A stretch of DNA of 22,787 nt from NCBI GenBank assembly GCA_009784995.1, contig WQXE01000011.1, forward strand, positions 1-22,787, given 5' to 3'. The DNA comes from Treponema sp. (GTDB lineage Bacteria; Spirochaetota; Spirochaetia; Treponematales; Breznakiellaceae). The notes beneath the pieces were generated by a model that saw only the letters and a program-made list of their open reading frames with translations, did no database searches and had not been told where the DNA came from. Positions 1 to 7,098 of the stretch are shown piece after piece (position 1 is the first letter of the stretch; each line of letters starts with the position of its first letter). The position numbers and the translations under genes were made by a program.

Positions 1-19
1 AATAATAAGATATGTCAAA

Positions 20-25
20 TAAAAT
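20..25 (+). promoter_or_regulatory. -10 box of the phosphohexomutase gene (probable leaderless start)
   Basis: TAAAAT lies with its last base 7 nt before the A of the ATG at 32, which would place transcription start at or next to the start codon. There is no Shine-Dalgarno sequence between it and the ATG. The matching -35 box would fall outside the left edge of the window. Four other genes here have the same geometry (carD, hisG, higB, hisA), which raises the plausibility; alone it would be weak. Confidence 0.45.
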
Positions 26-31
26 CATAAT

Positions 32-2110
32 ATGAATGAAAAATATAAAAACAAACTGGAAAGTTTGGCAAAACAGAAAAAATTTATTATTGGTGATACT
101 GCTTCAGGTAGTATAAAAATCGACGAAAAAGCGGCAGAAGCGCTTTTAGAAAGCGATTGGCTGGAAAAATACCCGACCGCTGTTTGTATTGATTTGCCAA
201 AAGCGGCAGGTTTGTATTTATCTTCTGCCGGTTCAAATGAAAATGAAAAAATTAACACAGCTTTTACGATGGCAAGAGTTAATTACATGGGAACAGACGG
301 CGTTCGAGGTAAAGTAGTAACAAAAACAAACGAAAACTTTATAGCGGACTTACTCAAAGATAACGCTTTTACGCCGGATTTAGTGGAAATTACTTCTTTT
401 TCGTTCGCGAAAATTCTTTTGGATAATAAAATTGTAAATCCCGGTGATACCGCTGTAATCGGCAATGACGGACGTGATTTAGCGTACGACTGGATTTTAA
501 ATAATAGCGTCCGCGGCGGATTCGCGAAAGCGGGGTTAAATGTTCTTGATTTGGGTGTAGTTCCAACCGCGGTTATCCCGTGGAAAAATTTACAGCTTGG
601 GCATCGCGCGGGCGCCTGTCTTACAGCTTCGCATAATCCTTCGAATCAAAACGGAATTAAATTTTTTATTGACGGAAAAAAGTTAATTCCTGACGGAGAG
701 CTTGGCGATTATGTTTTGTCCGCTTATATGTACAATTATTGCTGTATCGAAAAACTTCCGCAAAACGCGAGTGGTAAAATTTCTGAACTTGATGTTGAGG
801 AAGAAAGCATAAATTGGATGTTAGGATCTTGCGGTGTCGAAAAGTGCAAGCCGGAATTTGACGGTTTAACGATAGTCTTTGACTCGGCAAACGGCGCGAC
901 CGATGTTATCGGCAGAAAAGTTTTTGAAAGACTTGGCGTAAAGTACATAAGTGTCAACGCTCAATGCACAGGTGATAATATTAACCGCGGCGTTGGAGTT
1001 GCCGAAATCGAAGGAACGGAATTTTATTCGGGCAAAGAATACGACAAACACATACCAACTGTAAAAAAAGTTTTTGATGAAGGCAGAAAATCACCCGAAG
1101 GTACTGTTTACGGGATTGCCCTTGACGGCGACGGCGACAGGGGATTTGTACTTTATTACAGTAAAAAAGATGATGATATTCATGTTTTGGACGGCGATAA
1201 ATGCGGATATATTTTAGCGGAATGTCTTTTACCTTATTATACAGAATCCGGTGATAAACCAAGTGACTATTGGTTTTTATCGACCATCGAATCTGACATT
1301 ATGACTTCTTCAGCGGCGGCTAAAAACCTGGGATTCAATACACGCATTGTATCGGTTGGTGACAAATGGATAGGTAATTTTAAAGATGGAAAAGTGCTAG
1401 TCGGGCTTGAAATTTCCGGGCATCTTATTTGCCCGATAGAAGTGGAAGATCCCAAAGGTGAAACAAAAATATTACTTTCTGGTGTTGGGCTTTTAACAGG
1501 GCTTTGGTCGATTTGGGCAATTAAAAAATTGGCGCTTACCGAAGAAAAAATAATCGAGCCGTTCGAACCCGGTTTTTCCAAAACATATTATGTATTTTTT
1601 GTTGACAAAAACCGCCATTACCGCGGCAGCGCTATATGGAATAAAGACAAGGAACTTGTCGAAAACGCTGTAAATAGCGCGGCAGCTGCCGGCAAACTTC
1701 CAAAAAATACTGTAATCAAGTACGAAGACAAAGAGGATTTAAATGTCTTGTACATGAATATCATGGAAGGCGATAAACTTTTAGGCGTACTTTTTATGCG
1801 AAACTCCGGAACCGAAGATAAAAACGCTACCTATGTAAAAGGCGAAAAACAATACGAAGAAGTTTTGTGCGAAATTGGTTTACAAGTTCAAAAAACGCAC
1901 ACAGCCGAAATGAAAAACGAAAACCGCGTAGAATTCCAGTACGAACAGGCAATCATAAAAAACCTTGATACAAATAGCGGCAAAACTACCATTGATAATG
2001 TACTGTCGCAGCTTGAAAACGTAAGTGAATCGGATCTATTCAGTGTGGTTTACGGTCTTAAAAAAGAAGGCCGTGTAAGTGTCCTGGATAGGGAAATTAC
2101 AAGAGTATAA
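32..2110 (+). CDS. Alpha-D-phosphohexomutase (phosphoglucomutase/phosphomannomutase family)
   Basis: This enzyme should interconvert hexose 1-phosphate and 6-phosphate in the cytoplasm, feeding glycolysis, glycogen or cell-envelope sugar synthesis. All four family signatures are visible in order. A GTDGVRG motif lies near residue 88, and the phosphoserine loop TASHNPSNQNG has S200 as the expected catalytic serine. The metal loop is DGDGDRG (D365, D367, D369). The sugar-specificity loop is GLEISGH (E460, S462), and the phosphate-binding loop is RNSGTED at about 590. At 692 aa it is longer than typical members (about 450-580 aa). About 85 residues precede the first signature, and a charged tail of roughly 90 residues follows the last one; the tail ends in a winged-helix-like stretch (inference). 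Substrate preference (glucose, mannose or glucosamine) cannot be read from the sequence. No ribosome binding site precedes the ATG. The gene stands alone and ends in a bidirectional terminator. Confidence 0.9.
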   Translation: MNEKYKNKLESLAKQKKFIIGDTASGSIKIDEKAAEALLESDWLEKYPTAVCIDLPKAAGLYLSSAGSNENEKINTAFTMARVNYMGTDGVRGKVVTKTNENFIADLLKDNAFTPDLVEITSFSFAKILLDNKIVNPGDTAVIGNDGRDLAYDWILNNSVRGGFAKAGLNVLDLGVVPTAVIPWKNLQLGHRAGACLTASHNPSNQNGIKFFIDGKKLIPDGELGDYVLSAYMYNYCCIEKLPQNASGKISELDVEEESINWMLGSCGVEKCKPEFDGLTIVFDSANGATDVIGRKVFERLGVKYISVNAQCTGDNINRGVGVAEIEGTEFYSGKEYDKHIPTVKKVFDEGRKSPEGTVYGIALDGDGDRGFVLYYSKKDDDIHVLDGDKCGYILAECLLPYYTESGDKPSDYWFLSTIESDIMTSSAAAKNLGFNTRIVSVGDKWIGNFKDGKVLVGLEISGHLICPIEVEDPKGETKILLSGVGLLTGLWSIWAIKKLALTEEKIIEPFEPGFSKTYYVFFVDKNRHYRGSAIWNKDKELVENAVNSAAAAGKLPKNTVIKYEDKEDLNVLYMNIMEGDKLLGVLFMRNSGTEDKNATYVKGEKQYEEVLCEIGLQVQKTHTAEMKNENRVEFQYEQAIIKNLDTNSGKTTIDNVLSQLENVSESDLFSVVYGLKKEGRVSVLDREITRV

Positions 2111-2140
2111 AAAAAAGGCTGTCGATTGACAGCCTTTTTT
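2111..2140. terminator. Bidirectional intrinsic terminator
   Basis: This is a perfect 13-bp stem with a 4-nt loop (GATT). The GC core GGCTGTC/GACAGCC is flanked by six A on the left and six T on the right. It starts immediately after the mutase stop codon and lies 11 nt beyond the stop of the converging ABC permease gene, so it can end transcription from both strands. Confidence 0.93.
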
Positions 2141-2151
2141 ATGAGCTAAGG

Positions 2152-3141
2152 TTAACCCTTAACAGCGCCGGCGGATACACCCTTGGTGATCTGCTTTCTA
2201 AAGATGACATAGAATACAATCATTGGCATCATACCCGTAACAAGGGCGGCAAACAGTTTGCCGTAGTCTGTCGATAAAGGACCCGCGAACATTGTCATTC
2301 CCAATGGAACAGATTTTAAACTGTCCGCGGCGACAAGAACGTTGATGAGCATAAATTCGTTCCAGGTTCCCGTAGTTGTTAAAATCGCGACTGTCGTCGC
2401 AACAGGGGCTGCCATAGGAAGAATTATTTTCCAGAAAATACCCAGGTATTTAGCGCCATCCATACGGGCTGATTCAATAATTTCATTGTGAATACCTTTT
2501 ATATATTCAGTCGCGAGATAAACACCCAATGGAAGACCTATACCAATGTAGGGAATAAGTACGCCTAATCTTGTGTTATATAAACCCACTGTTCTTATTA
2601 ATAAGAACAAAGGTACCATTATACATTGCAAAGTAATAAGAATACCAATTATAAAACTGCCATGAAGTATAGGTGTATACTTGTTTGGAAGTTTAGCGAA
2701 CGCGAAACCTGTCATAAAACTGAGAACTATAATCGCGATTACCGTAATACTTGTATAAAAAATACTGTTAAATGTTAGTAAAACAAAGTTGGCGTCCTGC
2801 CATGATGAAGGATAATTCGCGAAATGCAGGCGTTTTGGAAGAGCTGTTTTGCTGTAATTCATAAATTTGCCTTCAGTTAAATCTGAAGCGGGTATGTTTT
2901 GATTTAACATAACTCTGTTATTATCTCTTCTTATTGGATGTTCTCTTAATGTATTTCCATCAGCGTCAGTAACTATTAAATATTCGCCTGAACGCATATA
3001 CTCAGGGGTTGTTTTTAATGAACTCATCATTACCCAAAAAATCGGATAAATGGCAAGAATTGTAAAAAGTACAACTACAAAATACATTATTATCAAAGAA
3101 AATATATTTGCTTTTCGAATGTCGCTGCTCATGTGACCCAT
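2152..3141 (-). CDS. Sugar ABC transporter permease, MalG/UgpE type
   Basis: This is an inner-membrane permease of a carbohydrate-uptake ABC importer (329 aa). A first membrane segment spans about residues 13-40, and further segments lie from about 120 onward. The cytoplasmic EAA loop that docks the ATPase is visible at about 223-242 (ESARMDGAKYLGIFWKIILP). The tail KGVSAGAVKG is typical of this family. The region between the first and second membrane segments (about 43-118) is polar and longer than in most relatives, so a sizeable extracytoplasmic insertion is likely. The start follows an AGGAG site that lies inside the last codons of the upstream permease, with one base between the two genes, so the two are probably translationally coupled. 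No ATPase gene follows, as is common where one MsmK-type ATPase serves several importers (family knowledge). Confidence 0.9.
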   Translation of the reverse strand: MGHMSSDIRKANIFSLIIMYFVVVLFTILAIYPIFWVMMSSLKTTPEYMRSGEYLIVTDADGNTLREHPIRRDNNRVMLNQNIPASDLTEGKFMNYSKTALPKRLHFANYPSSWQDANFVLLTFNSIFYTSITVIAIIVLSFMTGFAFAKLPNKYTPILHGSFIIGILITLQCIMVPLFLLIRTVGLYNTRLGVLIPYIGIGLPLGVYLATEYIKGIHNEIIESARMDGAKYLGIFWKIILPMAAPVATTVAILTTTGTWNEFMLINVLVAADSLKSVPLGMTMFAGPLSTDYGKLFAALVTGMMPMIVFYVIFRKQITKGVSAGAVKG

Positions 3142-3142
3142 A

Positions 3143-4207
3143 TTAATCTCCTGTAGAAAAACGTTTTTCTATAAATCTGGTTATTCCAATTAGAATAAAA
3201 CAGATAACAACCATTATTGTTGATATGGCATTTGCCACAGGGTAATTCGGCGCTCCGCGGAATGCTTTTAAGTACATGTATATAGAAAGTACGCTTGTTG
3301 TGTGAGCGGGTCTGCCTTCCGTCATTACGAAGATTAGGTCGAATGATTTTAATGAACCCGAAATCGCTAGAATCGCGCAGGTAACAATAACACCTGAAAG
3401 AGCTGGTAAAATTATATATCTAAGGGTTTGCGCTTCGCTTGCCCCGTCTATTTTCGATGCTTCTATAACTGATACGTCGATTTTCTGCAAGTTAGCGAGG
3501 AAAATCAACATATAAATACCGGTGTACATCCAGAGAATTACGGCAAGAACCGCGTATAAATCCGAACCACTTGGAATATACATGGCTTCCGGATTAAATT
3601 GTCTTTGGATTTCCAGTAAAACACTTTGTGATCCTAAAAAGAAATTTTTAAATAAGATACCGATTATTACGGCGGATATTACATTTGGTATGTAAATCAT
3701 TGCCTGGAAAAAATCTGTTCCTTTAATAAGCCCTCGTGAAAGAATGTAGGCAAGGAAAAATCCTAATGGAATTTGCCCGAATACTGAAATTAATACTATT
3801 AATATATTGTTTCTTAGAGCCAGATAAAAAAGATCGTCGGTAAGAACTTCTCTGTACGCGCGAATGCCGCCCAACCCGTGGTTTTCTGAATTAAACATAC
3901 TAACATTGGTTAATCTTCTAATTTCAGCGTCAAGGCTTTGTACCATTTCGACAGCGTTATCACGTTCGGCTTGGGTGAGGTTTTGGTCCCATTGAGCGTA
4001 AACATATCCACCCTGTATTTCCCTTAAACGATCAGCTTCGGCTCTGTTCGCGATTGATGTAGTTGAATTAGGATAAGTCGAAAAGCTTAAAGCGATGGAA
4101 GATAATACAGGGAATGCCATGACAAACAAATAGATTGCCAAGGCAGGTATTACAAGTATTAAATAAGATACATTTTCCTCTTTGGTTTTTGTAAATTCAT
4201 TATTCAT
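3143..4207 (-). CDS. Sugar ABC transporter permease, MalF/UgpA type
   Basis: This is the second membrane subunit of the importer (354 aa). Hydrophobic segments begin at about residues 14-43 and resume from about 125. The EAA loop is at about 249-269 (EASKIDGASEAQTLRYIILP). Between the first and second membrane segments lies a polar stretch of about 75 residues rich in charged amino acids, which would face the periplasm; the partner permease has a comparable insertion at the same place. An AGGAG site sits about 9 nt before the ATG. The gene is second in the minus-strand operon, after the binding lipoprotein and a 12-bp hairpin. Its closest families transport oligosaccharides, sugar alcohols or glycerol phosphate. 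The substrate cannot be read from sequence. Confidence 0.9.
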   Translation of the reverse strand: MNNEFTKTKEENVSYLILVIPALAIYLFVMAFPVLSSIALSFSTYPNSTTSIANRAEADRLREIQGGYVYAQWDQNLTQAERDNAVEMVQSLDAEIRRLTNVSMFNSENHGLGGIRAYREVLTDDLFYLALRNNILIVLISVFGQIPLGFFLAYILSRGLIKGTDFFQAMIYIPNVISAVIIGILFKNFFLGSQSVLLEIQRQFNPEAMYIPSGSDLYAVLAVILWMYTGIYMLIFLANLQKIDVSVIEASKIDGASEAQTLRYIILPALSGVIVTCAILAISGSLKSFDLIFVMTEGRPAHTTSVLSIYMYLKAFRGAPNYPVANAISTIMVVICFILIGITRFIEKRFSTGD

Positions 4208-4243
4208 TCTTATAACTCCTGCCTTGTAATCATTTTTATAGAA

Positions 4244-4273
4244 GTTGTTCAGAAAACTATGTTTCCGAACAAC
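4244..4273 (-). other. Intercistronic RNA hairpin between binding protein and permease genes
   Basis: Read on the minus strand, 12 nt starting GTTGTTCGG pair with a complementary arm ending GAACAAC (one G-U pair) around a 6-nt loop. No run of U follows, so it is unlikely to be a full terminator. Stable hairpins after the binding-protein gene in sugar ABC operons commonly protect the 5' message or lower permease expression relative to the binding protein; that role here is inference. Confidence 0.7.
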
Positions 4274-4289
4274 CCTATTAAACTAGAAA

Positions 4290-5594
4290 CTAACGACTTT
4301 TCCATGTATCAAACGCGTTCTGAGTATCAGCAGCTACCTGAGCGGCTGTTCTTGTTCCAAGCGCGAGCTGAATAAGACCGTTGTTAATTGGTTCGAAAAC
4401 GTCTGAATGGAATACAGCGTCAATAACAACAGTAGCTATATCAAATTCTCTTCCGATATTTCCAACAGCGATGCTTAATGGTTGAAGATCCATTGAACCG
4501 AAATCAAGGTCAGTTCTGGAAGGAGTAGGTGTTCCGCCATTTTCTGTTCTGTTTGTTGAAACTTCTTTTCCAAGTAACCATTTTACCAATTCCCATGCTG
4601 CCGCTTCTTTCGCGGAACCTGAAGGAATTGAAGCTGCCATAGCGTAACCAACGCCAACAACACTGGAGTTTGATCTGTTCATTTTTGCTTCCGCGATGTC
4701 AGGGAATACGCTGATTCTGATATTTTGCTGTCTGTCGCGATTGATTACCTGTAATAAATCGCCTACGCGCCAGTCACCGTCAATATAGTACGCGCCTCTG
4801 TTTCCAGCGAACATACCAGGACCGTCACCGTAACCAACACCAACTGCTTCTCTGCTGATAACGCCGTCAGCGTATAATCTGCGGATAAAATCAAGTGCTG
4901 CGACAAAGTCAGGATCTGTAAATTTCGCTGAGCCATTATGAATTCTTTCGTGCCAGTTTTCGCCGCAGAAACGTCCAGCGATCATTGAGAAAAGACAACT
5001 CTGCATTACCCATGTGCTTTCAGCGGGGATTAATATTGTTTGATATCCCGCGTTTCTCAGTATAGGTACTTGCGCTACTAATTCAGCGTAATTTCTTGCC
5101 GGCTGGAGTCCAACTTCGTTTAATACTTCCATGTTGATATAAAAAGCGTGAGTATTTGTAACGCCTTGTGGAATCATAGCCATATAGCCGGAATTCTGCT
5201 GTGATGGATCCATTGTCATGGGGAGATAAAAGTTTCTAAGTCCGTCTCTCGCGATAAAAGGACCGAGATCTTTTAAAAGTCTTCCTTCATGAAGATAATC
5301 AGATCTTCCTGATGGCCAAACATACATTACTTCCGGAAGGTCTCCGGCTGCCGCGTATGTTCTCATTTTGTCATGGTAAGCGTCGTCAAAGAGGTTTTCT
5401 CTAACAATTCTTACATTAGGGTTATTTCTTTCAAAAGTGGTAAACCATTCATTTGTGTCCCTAACTTCGGTTGGGTTTGACGCGTCCAAATAGAATAGAA
5501 CCCTAACAGTTTCACGATTATCTGGACAGCCGGTAAATAATACGGCGCTGATAATCAATAGTGCGAGTACTGTAAATACAGCTCTGAATTTCAT
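4290..5594 (-). CDS. Extracellular sugar-binding lipoprotein of an ABC importer
   Basis: This is the substrate-capture subunit (434 aa) for the two permeases encoded just downstream. A hydrophobic signal segment (about residues 5-20) ends in the lipobox LFTGC, so C23 should be lipidated and the protein tethered outside the inner membrane. The mature part looks like a family 1 (MalE/UgpB, COG1653-like) solute-binding protein. It has a first beta-strand region with NEWFTTFERNNPNVRI and the characteristic YAAAGDLPEVMYVWP segment. A C-terminal helix region contains AAAWELVKWLLGKEVS. The start is set by AGGAGG at 5600-5605. It is the first gene of the operon, behind a near-consensus promoter. The ligand is unknown; there is no regulator or glycosidase beside it to hint at the sugar. 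Confidence 0.92.
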   Translation of the reverse strand: MKFRAVFTVLALLIISAVLFTGCPDNRETVRVLFYLDASNPTEVRDTNEWFTTFERNNPNVRIVRENLFDDAYHDKMRTYAAAGDLPEVMYVWPSGRSDYLHEGRLLKDLGPFIARDGLRNFYLPMTMDPSQQNSGYMAMIPQGVTNTHAFYINMEVLNEVGLQPARNYAELVAQVPILRNAGYQTILIPAESTWVMQSCLFSMIAGRFCGENWHERIHNGSAKFTDPDFVAALDFIRRLYADGVISREAVGVGYGDGPGMFAGNRGAYYIDGDWRVGDLLQVINRDRQQNIRISVFPDIAEAKMNRSNSSVVGVGYAMAASIPSGSAKEAAAWELVKWLLGKEVSTNRTENGGTPTPSRTDLDFGSMDLQPLSIAVGNIGREFDIATVVIDAVFHSDVFEPINNGLIQLALGTRTAAQVAADTQNAFDTWKSR

Positions 5595-5631
5595 TTTTTC
5601 CTCCTAAAATGATTTTATTTCTTCTTTGGTT

Positions 5632-5660
5632 ATTCTATTCCCTTTTTAAATTAATGTCAA
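5632..5660 (-). promoter_or_regulatory. Sigma-70-type promoter of the sugar ABC operon
   Basis: On the minus strand, a perfect TTGACA (5655-5660) is followed by a 17-bp spacer and TAGAAT (5632-5637, 5 of 6 matches). Transcription should start near 5625 and give a leader of about 30 nt that contains the AGGAGG ribosome site. This contrasts with the leaderless architecture of the divergent carD gene. Confidence 0.82.
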
Positions 5661-5771
5661 ATACAATTTGGTTAATTTCAATAAAATAACTAAATCTTAA
5701 CAAAATGTAATAAATTACCAAATATCGTAATATTATACAATACATTGATATTCTTGTTTTCTCGTATAGGC

Positions 5772-5800
5772 TCGACTGTTTTTTGTAATTATGATATAAT
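5772..5800 (+). promoter_or_regulatory. carD promoter, leaderless type
   Basis: TCGACT (5772-5777, 4 of 6 matches) is separated by 17 bp from a perfect TATAAT (5795-5800). The carD ATG begins 9 nt after the -10 box, so the expected transcription start leaves a leader of only about 0-2 nt. No purine-rich ribosome site precedes the ATG, and no in-frame upstream alternative exists. The 214-nt divergent region 5595-5808 holds only this promoter and the ABC promoter; the rest is AT-rich with nothing else recognised. Confidence 0.7.
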
Positions 5801-5808
5801 ATTGGATA

Positions 5809-6306
5809 ATGAGTAAGTCAAAAACCTTTTTAGTCGATCAAAAAGTGGTATACCCAAGCCAGGGAGTTGGGGTTATTCAGTCAATTATTCAAAAAAAGTT
5901 TAAAGATTCTAAAATCCCCTATTATGTGATTTATCTTGAAGTGACAGACATGACAATAATGGTCCCGGTTGATAAAGCGATAGGGCTTGGAATCCGGCCG
6001 ACAGTTTCAAAGGACGAAGCGATGAAGGCTATGGAACTAATTGGCGAAGACTATGAACCTATTCCTTCGGACTGGAAGATGCGTTATCAGATGAACCTTG
6101 ATCTTTTAAAAAAGGGAAGTATCAGGGATATCGCGAGTATTGTCCGTTCTTTATATCACCGCAGTAAAGTAAAGGAACTGCCTATTTTGGAACGTAAACT
6201 TTACGATTCGGCATTGAAACTTTTAGAAGATGAAATGTCAATTTCGCTGCGTAAATCCAAAGATGAAGTCCAGAATATGATTTTTTCCCGCCTGGAAATT
6301 GAATAG
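5809..6306 (+). CDS. carD: CarD/CdnL-family RNA polymerase-binding regulator
   Basis: CarD-type proteins bind the RNA polymerase beta subunit and stabilise open complexes at promoters. The N-terminal Tudor-like RNA-polymerase-interaction domain covers about residues 6-60, with the hallmark VYPSQGVGVI near 14-23. The helical DNA-facing domain covers about 85-160. It carries the expected conserved tryptophan (W89 in SDWKMRY), the RDIASIVRSLYHRSK segment and the ERKLYDSALKLLEDE helix. The length of 165 aa is normal for the family. It is followed after 9 nt by ispD. CarD next to ispD is an arrangement I recall from treponemes (memory, not checked here). It appears to be expressed from a leaderless mRNA. 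Confidence 0.93.
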   Translation: MSKSKTFLVDQKVVYPSQGVGVIQSIIQKKFKDSKIPYYVIYLEVTDMTIMVPVDKAIGLGIRPTVSKDEAMKAMELIGEDYEPIPSDWKMRYQMNLDLLKKGSIRDIASIVRSLYHRSKVKELPILERKLYDSALKLLEDEMSISLRKSKDEVQNMIFSRLEIE

Positions 6307-6315
6307 CGGTCTGTT

Positions 6316-7098
6316 ATGTGCAACGATCGGGTAGCTGCTGTTATTCTTGCCGGCGGATCTTCTGCGCGTATGAATGGTATAAAAAAAGAATATTTTAAAC
6401 TAAAAAACGGCGTTACAGTTTTACAAACAGCCGTTTCCGCTTTTATTTCTGTTCAATCTATTCAAACTATTGTAATTGTTACCGCGGAAAATTCGAGCGA
6501 TGACGCGCGTTACGCGATAGCGCCGGATTTTTTAAACGCGCGAAAGCCGGAAATAATTTTTGTTACAGGCGGAAATACACGCCGCGCTTCTGTATATAAC
6601 GCGCTTTTGGCGCTTTCGCGGCATACGAAAGAAATAAGTTATGTATTAATTCACGACGGCGCGAGACCGTGGGTTAGTCCGTTATTAATAGAAAATATTA
6701 TAACTGCTGTTAAACGATACGACGCTGTAATACCGCTTCTTATGTTGACAGATACCCCTAAGGAAATAGATAGCAAAGAACAAAGAACAAAGATCAAAGA
6801 ACAAAGAGCAGAGAATAAAGAACAAAGATCAAAGAGCAAAGAGCAAATAGAAAACAATGAACAAGTCTGGTTTATTAATAAACATCTTAAACGCGCGAAT
6901 ACTGGAGTCGCGCAGACACCTCAGGCGTTTAAGTTCGCGGATATTTTTACAGCTCACGAAAAAGCCGCCGAATGCGCGAAAAACGGTGAAGATTTTACCG
7001 ATGACGCGGAAATCTGGAGTAAATTTTGTGGAAAGGTTGCCGCCATCCCCGGCGAAACCGAAAACCGTAAGATAACGTATAGAGAGGATCTAATTTGA
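6316..7098 (+). CDS. ispD: 2-C-methyl-D-erythritol 4-phosphate cytidylyltransferase with repeat-encoded insertion
   Basis: IspD makes CDP-methylerythritol from CTP and MEP in the non-mevalonate isoprenoid pathway. The CTP-binding N-terminus AVILAGGSSARM is at about residues 8-19, followed by KKEYFKLKNG. The HDGARPWVSP motif is near 113-122, TPQAF is near 203-207 and FTDDAEIW near 225-232. The normal core is about 230 aa; this protein has 260. The excess sits in the beta-arm between DTPKEI and the TPQAF motif, where a 7-nt tandem repeat encodes four KEQ-starting heptads. The C-terminus stops right after REDLI, about ten residues short of the usual end. Whether activity survives is uncertain, but the other signature motifs are intact. 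It follows carD by 9 nt and overlaps the next gene by 4 nt. Confidence 0.9.
   Translation: MCNDRVAAVILAGGSSARMNGIKKEYFKLKNGVTVLQTAVSAFISVQSIQTIVIVTAENSSDDARYAIAPDFLNARKPEIIFVTGGNTRRASVYNALLALSRHTKEISYVLIHDGARPWVSPLLIENIITAVKRYDAVIPLLMLTDTPKEIDSKEQRTKIKEQRAENKEQRSKSKEQIENNEQVWFINKHLKRANTGVAQTPQAFKFADIFTAHEKAAECAKNGEDFTDDAEIWSKFCGKVAAIPGETENRKITYREDLI
6774..6850 (+). repeat. 11 x 7-nt tandem repeat inside ispD
   Basis: Eleven consecutive heptanucleotides of consensus CAAAGAN run from 6774 to 6850. The last base varies (A, T or G), and three units carry one internal change. Because three units make 21 nt, the protein shows a seven-residue period (KEQRTKI, KEQRAEN, KEQRSKS, KEQIENN). Gain or loss of a number of units not divisible by three would shift the reading frame. 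Confidence 0.95.

Noticed and set aside
4244..4273. Intrinsic terminator within the ABC operon
   Set aside because: The hairpin is good but no U-run follows it on the minus strand, and the permease genes downstream have no promoter of their own.
6774..6850. CRISPR-like repeat array
   Set aside because: Units are 7 nt without spacers and lie inside a coding frame. The CACGGAG repeats at 7107 and 17381 are likewise palindromic arms, not spaced repeats. No cas genes are present.
6651..6857. Minus-strand open frame across the ispD repeat (Cys/Leu/Ser-rich)
   Set aside because: It is the complementary reading of the CAAAGAN repeat. No ribosome site, low-complexity composition, and it lies within a confident ispD gene.
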